Part shown: positions 5,337 through 9,456 of the stretch, piece after piece
How positions within the stretch are numbered: position 1 is the stretch's first letter
Layout: each line of letters starts with the position of its first letter
DNA from: an uncultured Solirubrobacter sp.
GTDB taxonomy: Bacteria; Actinomycetota; Thermoleophilia; Solirubrobacterales; Solirubrobacteraceae
Reading direction: 5' to 3'
Assembly (NCBI GenBank): GCA_937871635.1
Contig: CALMNS010000759.1
Location: forward strand, 1 to 9,456
DNA length: 9,456 nucleotides
The notes under the pieces: generated by a model
The model's database searches: none
What the model saw: only the letters and a program-made list of their open reading frames with translations
Told to the model about the DNA's origin: nothing
Made by a program: the position numbers and the translations under genes

Positions 5337-6392
5337 ATGGGTGAGTCGTACAACGTGCGGTTCGAGCCGGTCGGGATCGACATCGAGGTCAACGAGGACG
5401 AGACGGTCCTCAACGCCGCGTTCCGGCAGGGCGTCATGCTCATGCACGGGTGCAAGGAGGGGCAGTGCTCGGCGTGCAAGTCCTTCCTCCTCGACGGGGA
5501 CGTCGACCTCGACAAGTACTCCACGTTCGCCCTCCCCGACTTCGAGGAGGCCGAGGGGTGGACGCTGCTGTGCCGCGCCCACCCGATGACCGACCTCGAG
5601 GTCGAGCTCATCAACTACGACGAGGAGATCCTGCGCAGCGGCCTGCCGCTGCAGACGGTGCAGACGCGCGTCGAGGCCGTCGAGGAGCTCACCCACGACA
5701 TCCGGCGGGTCGAGCTCGCGCTCGAGTCCCCGAACGAGCTCGTGTTCCACCCGGGCCAGTACGTCGACGTGCGGATCCCGGGCGAGGGCGACCACCACCG
5801 CTCCTTCTCGATGGCCAACCTCCCGTCCGACGGCAAGGTCGAGCTGATGATCAAGCTCTACCCGGACGGGCACTTCTCCGGGCTGCTCGCCGACGGCACG
5901 ATCACCCCGGGCCAGGAGCTGGCGATCACCGGGCCCTACGGCACGTTCACGCTGCGCGAGAGCTCGCAGCGCCCGATCGTGATGATCGGGGGTGGCGCCG
6001 GGATGGCCCCGATCCTCTCCCTGCTCCGCCAGCTCGAGAAGGAGGAGAACGCGCGGCCGGCGACGTTCTACTACGGGGCCCGCACCACCGACGACCTGTT
6101 CGCGCTCGAGGAGCTCGAGCGGCTGGCGACCGTCCTGCCGGGCTTCGAGTTCGTGCCGGCGCTCTCCGCCGACGAGCCTGGTGAGGGATGGACGGGCGAG
6201 ACCGGGATGATCACCGACGTCGTCGAGCGCCGCGAGCCCGAGCTCGCGGAGGTCGACGCCTACGTCTGCGGCCCGCCGCCGATGGTGGAGGCGGCCATGG
6301 GGCTGCTCTCCGCCAAGGGCGTGCCGGACAACCGCATCTACTACGACAAGTTCACGACCACCGCCGAACCCGAGGAGACCAACGCGCGATGA
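5337..6392 (+). CDS. prmB: Monooxygenase reductase component (2Fe-2S / FAD / NAD(P)H)
   Basis: The 351-residue product starts at the ATG at 5337, eight bases after GGAGG (5324-5328). The start matches the usual reductase N-terminus. Domains in order: a plant-type 2Fe-2S ferredoxin domain at about residues 4-95, with cluster ligands Cys39, Cys44, Cys47 and Cys79; an FAD domain at about 105-208, with HPGQYVDVRIP (138-148) and the flavin motif RSFSMAN (155-161); and an NAD(P) domain at about 212-340, with GGGAGMAPILS (218-228) and CGPPPMVEAA (311-320). It takes electrons from NAD(P)H to the PrmA diiron site, like MmoC and other SDIMO reductases. It is separated from prmA by 115 bp with two hairpins, and its TGA overlaps the prmC ATG by 4 bp. 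The choice between NADH and NADPH cannot be made from the sequence. Confidence 0.93.
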   Translation: MGESYNVRFEPVGIDIEVNEDETVLNAAFRQGVMLMHGCKEGQCSACKSFLLDGDVDLDKYSTFALPDFEEAEGWTLLCRAHPMTDLEVELINYDEEILRSGLPLQTVQTRVEAVEELTHDIRRVELALESPNELVFHPGQYVDVRIPGEGDHHRSFSMANLPSDGKVELMIKLYPDGHFSGLLADGTITPGQELAITGPYGTFTLRESSQRPIVMIGGGAGMAPILSLLRQLEKEENARPATFYYGARTTDDLFALEELERLATVLPGFEFVPALSADEPGEGWTGETGMITDVVERREPELAEVDAYVCGPPPMVEAAMGLLSAKGVPDNRIYYDKFTTTAEPEETNAR

Positions 6393-7507
6393 GCACCACC
6401 ACTGAGGATGGCGGCAAGAAGGAGCGCAACGTCCCGAAGCCCGTCTTCACGGACGCGGAGGCCGGCTCGCAGGAGTTCCCCTCCTCCACCAGCCGGTCCT
6501 ACAACTACTTCACGCCGGCCAAGCGGCGCGCTTCGGTCTACGAGGACGTCACCTTCGACGTCCAGCCGGACCCCGAGCGCCACCTGACCCAGGGCTGGAT
6601 CTACGGCTTCGCCGACGGCTCCTCGGGCTACCCGAAGGAGTGGACCGCGCTCAAGTCCACCGACTGGCACCAGTTCCGCGATCCCAACGAGGAGTGGGAG
6701 CAGACGATCTACCGCAACAACGCGAACGTCGTCCGCCAGGTCCAGCACAACATCGCCAACGCCAAGGCCGCGCACTCCTTCGCGCAGTGGAACCGGAACT
6801 GGGTCGACATCGTGGCCAAGCACGTCTCGGCCTTCGCGCACGGCGAGCAGGGGATCGGGATGTACGTCTACACCCCCGCGCAGCGCGACGCCCCGACGAA
6901 CATGATCAACAACGCCCTCGCGGTCGGCGCCGTCCACAAGCTCCGCTTCGCGCAGGACATCATCCTCTACAACCTCGACCTCTCCGAGGAGATCGAGTCC
7001 TTCGACGGCCAGGCGCACAAGGAGACGTGGCAGAGCGACCCGGTCTGGCAGGGGGTGCGCCGGAACATCGAGCAGCTCACCGCGACGCGCGACTGGGCCG
7101 AGGCCTTCTTCGCCACCGCCGTCGTCTACGAGCCGCTGGTCGGCGAGCTGTTCCGCAGCGGGTTCGTGATGCAGGTCGCCGCCCTCCAGGGCGACTTCAC
7201 GACGCCGACCCTGATGGGCTCGGGCGAGTCGGACACCGCGCGCGAGCAGCGCGGCGCGCGGGCGCTGTTCGGCATGCTCGCCGAGGACCCCGAGCACGGG
7301 GAGGCCAACAAGGCCACGATGCGCGACTGGCTCGCCGCCTGGACGCCGGTGAGCGTCGAGGCCGCCCGCCTGCTGCAGCCCATCTGGTCCCAGCTCTCGG
7401 AGAAGGCGGTCCGCTTCGAGGACTCGCTCGAGCGGTCCCAGGCCCGCTTCGAAGGGCTGCTTTCCGACATCGGCATCGAGACCCCCAAGGAGGCACAGAC
7501 CGTATGA
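6389..7507 (+). CDS. prmC: Propane-type monooxygenase, hydroxylase beta (small) subunit
   Basis: The 372-residue product starts at an ATG inside ATGA, overlapping the prmB stop; GAGGAG lies at 6372-6377. The sequence has the ferritin-like helical beta-subunit pattern: RSYNYFTPAKRRASVYEDVT (36-55), then SGYPKEWTALKSTDWHQFRD and PNEEWEQTIYRNNANVVRQV in sequence, and a later AEAFFATAVVYEPLVGELFR. It lacks the paired E/DExxH metal ligands of PrmA, as expected for the non-catalytic subunit that dimerises with alpha in an (alpha-beta)2-type core. Placement between reductase and coupling protein is the prm/mim order. Its stop overlaps prmD by 4 bp, so production of B, C and D is probably translationally linked. 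Confidence 0.9.
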   Translation: MSTTTEDGGKKERNVPKPVFTDAEAGSQEFPSSTSRSYNYFTPAKRRASVYEDVTFDVQPDPERHLTQGWIYGFADGSSGYPKEWTALKSTDWHQFRDPNEEWEQTIYRNNANVVRQVQHNIANAKAAHSFAQWNRNWVDIVAKHVSAFAHGEQGIGMYVYTPAQRDAPTNMINNALAVGAVHKLRFAQDIILYNLDLSEEIESFDGQAHKETWQSDPVWQGVRRNIEQLTATRDWAEAFFATAVVYEPLVGELFRSGFVMQVAALQGDFTTPTLMGSGESDTAREQRGARALFGMLAEDPEHGEANKATMRDWLAAWTPVSVEAARLLQPIWSQLSEKAVRFEDSLERSQARFEGLLSDIGIETPKEAQTV

Positions 7508-7863
7508 GCGCGCCCGCTGAGGACCGCTTCAAGTCCGACCGGACGTCGTCCAACCGGGCCGGCGTCACCCTGATGAACAACCAGGTCGGCCACGTGGTCG
7601 CCCAGGTCATGCGCGAGAAGGGCCAGGTGAAGGTCGAGGAGCTGCCGTCGATGATCCGCCTCGACGGCGAGGGCCAGATCCACTTCAACTACGAGGAGAT
7701 CGCCGACGCCCTCGGCTGGCCCGACTTCGGCAACGACGACTTCGAGGAGATCATGTCGACCCACTACGGGCGCATGGTCGTCCTCGACGACGAGGTGGTC
7801 CTCTTCGCCAACCCGGAGGACGCCGCGGAGTACATCGGTTTCGACCTCAAGGAAGTGGAGTAG
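7504..7863 (+). CDS. prmD: Monooxygenase coupling (effector) protein, MmoB/DmpM family
   Basis: The 119-residue product starts at an ATG overlapping the prmC stop (ATGA), with AAGGAGG (7487-7493) ten bases upstream. It is a small, acidic, cofactor-free protein. The MmoB/DmpM signature is visible: NRAGVTLMNNQVGHVVAQVM (17-36), SMIRLDGEGQIHFNYEEI (49-66), and FEEIMSTHYGRMVVLDDEVV (80-99) ending in FANPEDAAEYIGF. Family members bind the hydroxylase near the diiron site and control substrate and O2 access, increasing turnover. The length is usual. It is the last structural component before the accessory genes, with a 4-bp gap to the amidohydrolase. Confidence 0.92.
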   Translation: MSAPAEDRFKSDRTSSNRAGVTLMNNQVGHVVAQVMREKGQVKVEELPSMIRLDGEGQIHFNYEEIADALGWPDFGNDDFEEIMSTHYGRMVVLDDEVVLFANPEDAAEYIGFDLKEVE

Positions 7864-7867
7864 CCAC

Positions 7868-8944
7868 ATGTACGAGAAGGACGGAGAGAAGTACTTCATC
7901 TTCGACAGCCACCTGCACTTCTGGGACGCCAGCCCGGAGAACTGGGTCAAGGGCCGCGAGCAGTTCGCCAAGGGCTGGATCGAGAACTTCCACGGCTACC
8001 AGTCGCTCGGGCCGCCCGAGACCCACTGGACGATGGAGCACTTCCAGAAGTACTCCGTGGAGGACTTCGAGAAGGACGTCTTCCAGGAGGGCCACGTCGA
8101 CATGGCGGTCTTCCAGTCGACGTACCTCAAGGACTGGTACGCCAAGGGCTTCAACGACATCGAGCAGAACGCGGCGCTGCTCGACCGCTTCCCGGGGAAG
8201 CTGATCGTCAACGGGCGCTTCGATCCGCGTGACGGCGAGGCCGGCCTGCGCCAGCTCGAGGCCGACCACGAGAAGTACGGCCTCAAGGGCGTCAAGCTCT
8301 ACACGGCCGAGTGGCACCGGGGCACGAACGGCGACGGCCTCTCCCGCGGCTGGACGCTGAAGGATCCCGAGGCCCAGCCGTTCCTCGACAAGTGCGTCGA
8401 GCTCGGCATCAAGAACATCCACGTCCACAAGGGGCCGACCATCTGGCCGCTGAACAAGGACGCGTTCGACATCGCCGACGTCGACCAGGCCGCGACCTCC
8501 TACCGCGAGGAGCTCAACTTCATCGTCGAGCACGTGGGGCTGCCGCGGATCGAGGACTTCTGCTTCATGGCGACGCAGGAGCCCAACGTCTACGCCGGCC
8601 TGTCGGTCGTCACCGGCGGCCTGATGCACGCCCGTCCGCGCTTCTTCGCGAAGTGCATGGGCGAGCTGCTGTTCTGGGTCGGCGAGGACAAGATGCTCTT
8701 CGGCTCGGACTACGCCATCTGGGAGCCGAAGTGGCAGGTCGAGGGGCTCGTCGACTGGGACTATCCCGACGACACGTTCTCCGACTACCCGCGCTGGACG
8801 ACGGAGGCCAAGAAGAAGGTGCTCGGGCTCAACGGCGCCAAGCTGTACGGCATCGACGTCCCCGCGGAGTTCCAGCTCCCCGAGGGCGCCGGCACGCCCG
8901 CCGCCGAGGACGACGCCAAGCTGGTCGAGAAGGCCCTGGCGTGA
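7868..8944 (+). CDS. Amidohydrolase-2 family metal-dependent hydrolase, SDIMO operon accessory protein
   Basis: The 358-residue product has a TIM-barrel amidohydrolase (PF04909-type) pattern. Metal-site motifs are FDSHLHFWD (12-20, giving His15-x-His17), IHVHKGP (184-190, with His185/His187), EHVG (221-224, His222) and FGSDYAIWE (278-286, Asp281). KGVKLYTAEWHRG is a further family-like block. Members hydrolyse, decarboxylate or hydrate small acids through a bound Zn or similar ion. A homologous gene follows the monooxygenase genes in many prm/mim operons, and its role there is not established. Candidates are processing an oxidation intermediate or assisting assembly of the enzyme. It begins 4 bp after prmD and overlaps the next gene by 4 bp (GTGA), so it is clearly part of the operon. 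No signal peptide; probably cytoplasmic. Confidence 0.88.
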   Translation: MYEKDGEKYFIFDSHLHFWDASPENWVKGREQFAKGWIENFHGYQSLGPPETHWTMEHFQKYSVEDFEKDVFQEGHVDMAVFQSTYLKDWYAKGFNDIEQNAALLDRFPGKLIVNGRFDPRDGEAGLRQLEADHEKYGLKGVKLYTAEWHRGTNGDGLSRGWTLKDPEAQPFLDKCVELGIKNIHVHKGPTIWPLNKDAFDIADVDQAATSYREELNFIVEHVGLPRIEDFCFMATQEPNVYAGLSVVTGGLMHARPRFFAKCMGELLFWVGEDKMLFGSDYAIWEPKWQVEGLVDWDYPDDTFSDYPRWTTEAKKKVLGLNGAKLYGIDVPAEFQLPEGAGTPAAEDDAKLVEKALA

Positions 8945-9456
8945 TCGAGCAGGCGCAGGTGCGGGCGGCGCTGTCCTCCGTCTTCGACCCGGAGCTCGAC
9001 GAGCCGATCACCGAGCTCGGCTTCGTCGGCTCCTGCGTCGTGTCCGGTGACGGCGACGTCGACGTGCGCCTGCGCCTGCCCACGTCGCAGTGCGCGCCGA
9101 ACTTCGCGTTCCTCATGGCCGCCGACGCCCGCGATGCGGTGCGTCGGCTGCCGGAGGTCCGGAGGATCACCGTCGTACTCGAAGGCCACTACACCGACGA
9201 GGAGATCAACGCCGCGGTCGCCGAGGACACCGGCTTCAACGGCGCCTTCCCGGGCGAGTCCGAGGGGGAGCTCGACGCGCTGCGGATCCTCTTCCAGCGC
9301 AAGGCGCTGCTCGCCCGCCAGGGCCGGGTCTGCGCCGAGCTCCTCGATGGCGACGCCGATACGGCGGCGGTCGTCGCCCTCCGCGTCCGTGACCTTCCGC
9401 CGACCCCTGACGCCGAGCGCTGCTTGGCGCTGCGGGCCGAGCTCGGGCTCCCGCAC
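8941..9456 (+). CDS. MIP18/DUF59-domain (PaaD/SufT-like) metal-cluster assembly protein with C-terminal extension, cut by window edge
   Basis: The frame is open from the GTG at 8941 (overlapping the amidohydrolase TGA) to the window end, 172 codons without a stop. Residues 3-95 form the MIP18 domain: VRAALSSVFDPELDEPITEL (7-26, with the conserved DPEL), then LPTSQCAPNFAFLMAADARD (46-65) with conserved Cys51, and VRRITVVLEGHYTDEEIN (73-90). MIP18-type proteins act in Fe-S cluster delivery or metal-site maturation; PaaD supports a related multicomponent oxygenase system in phenylacetate breakdown. In this operon it may mature the PrmB 2Fe-2S centre or the PrmA diiron site. Residues after about 105 (LDALRILFQRKALLARQGRV, then a Cys-containing helix-like region) extend beyond the usual roughly 100-residue domain and are of unknown function. 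The true C-terminus is outside the window. Confidence 0.82.
   Translation, partial: MIEQAQVRAALSSVFDPELDEPITELGFVGSCVVSGDGDVDVRLRLPTSQCAPNFAFLMAADARDAVRRLPEVRRITVVLEGHYTDEEINAAVAEDTGFNGAFPGESEGELDALRILFQRKALLARQGRVCAELLDGDADTAAVVALRVRDLPPTPDAERCLALRAELGLPH

Noticed and set aside
3377..5614. 745-codon minus-strand open frame opposite prmA
   Set aside because: Low-complexity Val/Leu/Arg/His-rich translation with no recognisable domain; it mirrors the codon bias of the clearly real prmA on the plus strand.
7847..8629. Minus-strand open frame opposite the amidohydrolase
   Set aside because: Repetitive Val/Leu/Asp/Glu-rich translation typical of antisense high-GC frames; no motif.

Overview
The window is about 70% G+C, with Shine-Dalgarno-led genes, GTG starts and many 4-bp stop/start overlaps. 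This suggests a high-GC actinobacterium. The pairing of a CotH/DUF4956/VTC cluster with a propane-type diiron monooxygenase operon would fit the Thermoleophilia/Solirubrobacterales, but that placement is inference from gene content, not from a marker gene.

Left part (1-2012): a secreted CotH-family protein (minus strand, C-terminus outside the window) is divergent from a two-gene operon made of a DUF4956 membrane protein and a VTC-domain (polyphosphate polymerase-like) protein that overlap by 4 bp. The 106-bp divergent spacer holds four exact 11-bp-spaced YTCAY units, an architecture typical of PhoB/PhoP/RegX3-type response regulator boxes. That is notable beside a gene of the polyphosphate-polymerase superfamily. 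A VOC/glyoxalase-fold gene (minus strand, 2095-2481) converges on this operon.

Middle (2482-3562): a 198-bp non-coding spacer rich in inverted repeats precedes an IclR-family regulator. A 94-bp spacer with a perfect 14-bp palindrome then leads into the monooxygenase operon.

Right part (3563-9456): a soluble diiron monooxygenase operon in the order hydroxylase alpha (prmA), reductase (prmB), hydroxylase beta (prmC), coupling protein (prmD). It is followed by an amidohydrolase-2 family protein and a MIP18/DUF59 (PaaD/SufT-like) protein cut by the window edge. The order matches propane monooxygenase operons (prmABCD/mimABCD). In those operons an alcohol dehydrogenase and a dedicated GroEL usually follow, so they may lie just past the right edge. 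PrmA carries all six diiron ligands with the same spacing as methane monooxygenase MmoX. The reductase passes electrons from NAD(P)H through FAD and a 2Fe-2S centre to the hydroxylase, and the coupling protein gates the reaction. The likely role is growth on, or co-oxidation of, short alkanes, ketones or phenols; the substrate cannot be read from sequence.

Most junctions in the operon are overlapping or nearly so. The exception is prmA-prmB, where a 115-bp gap holds two perfect hairpins (14-bp and 11-bp stems). I saw no tRNA, rRNA, CRISPR array, insertion sequence or transposase.
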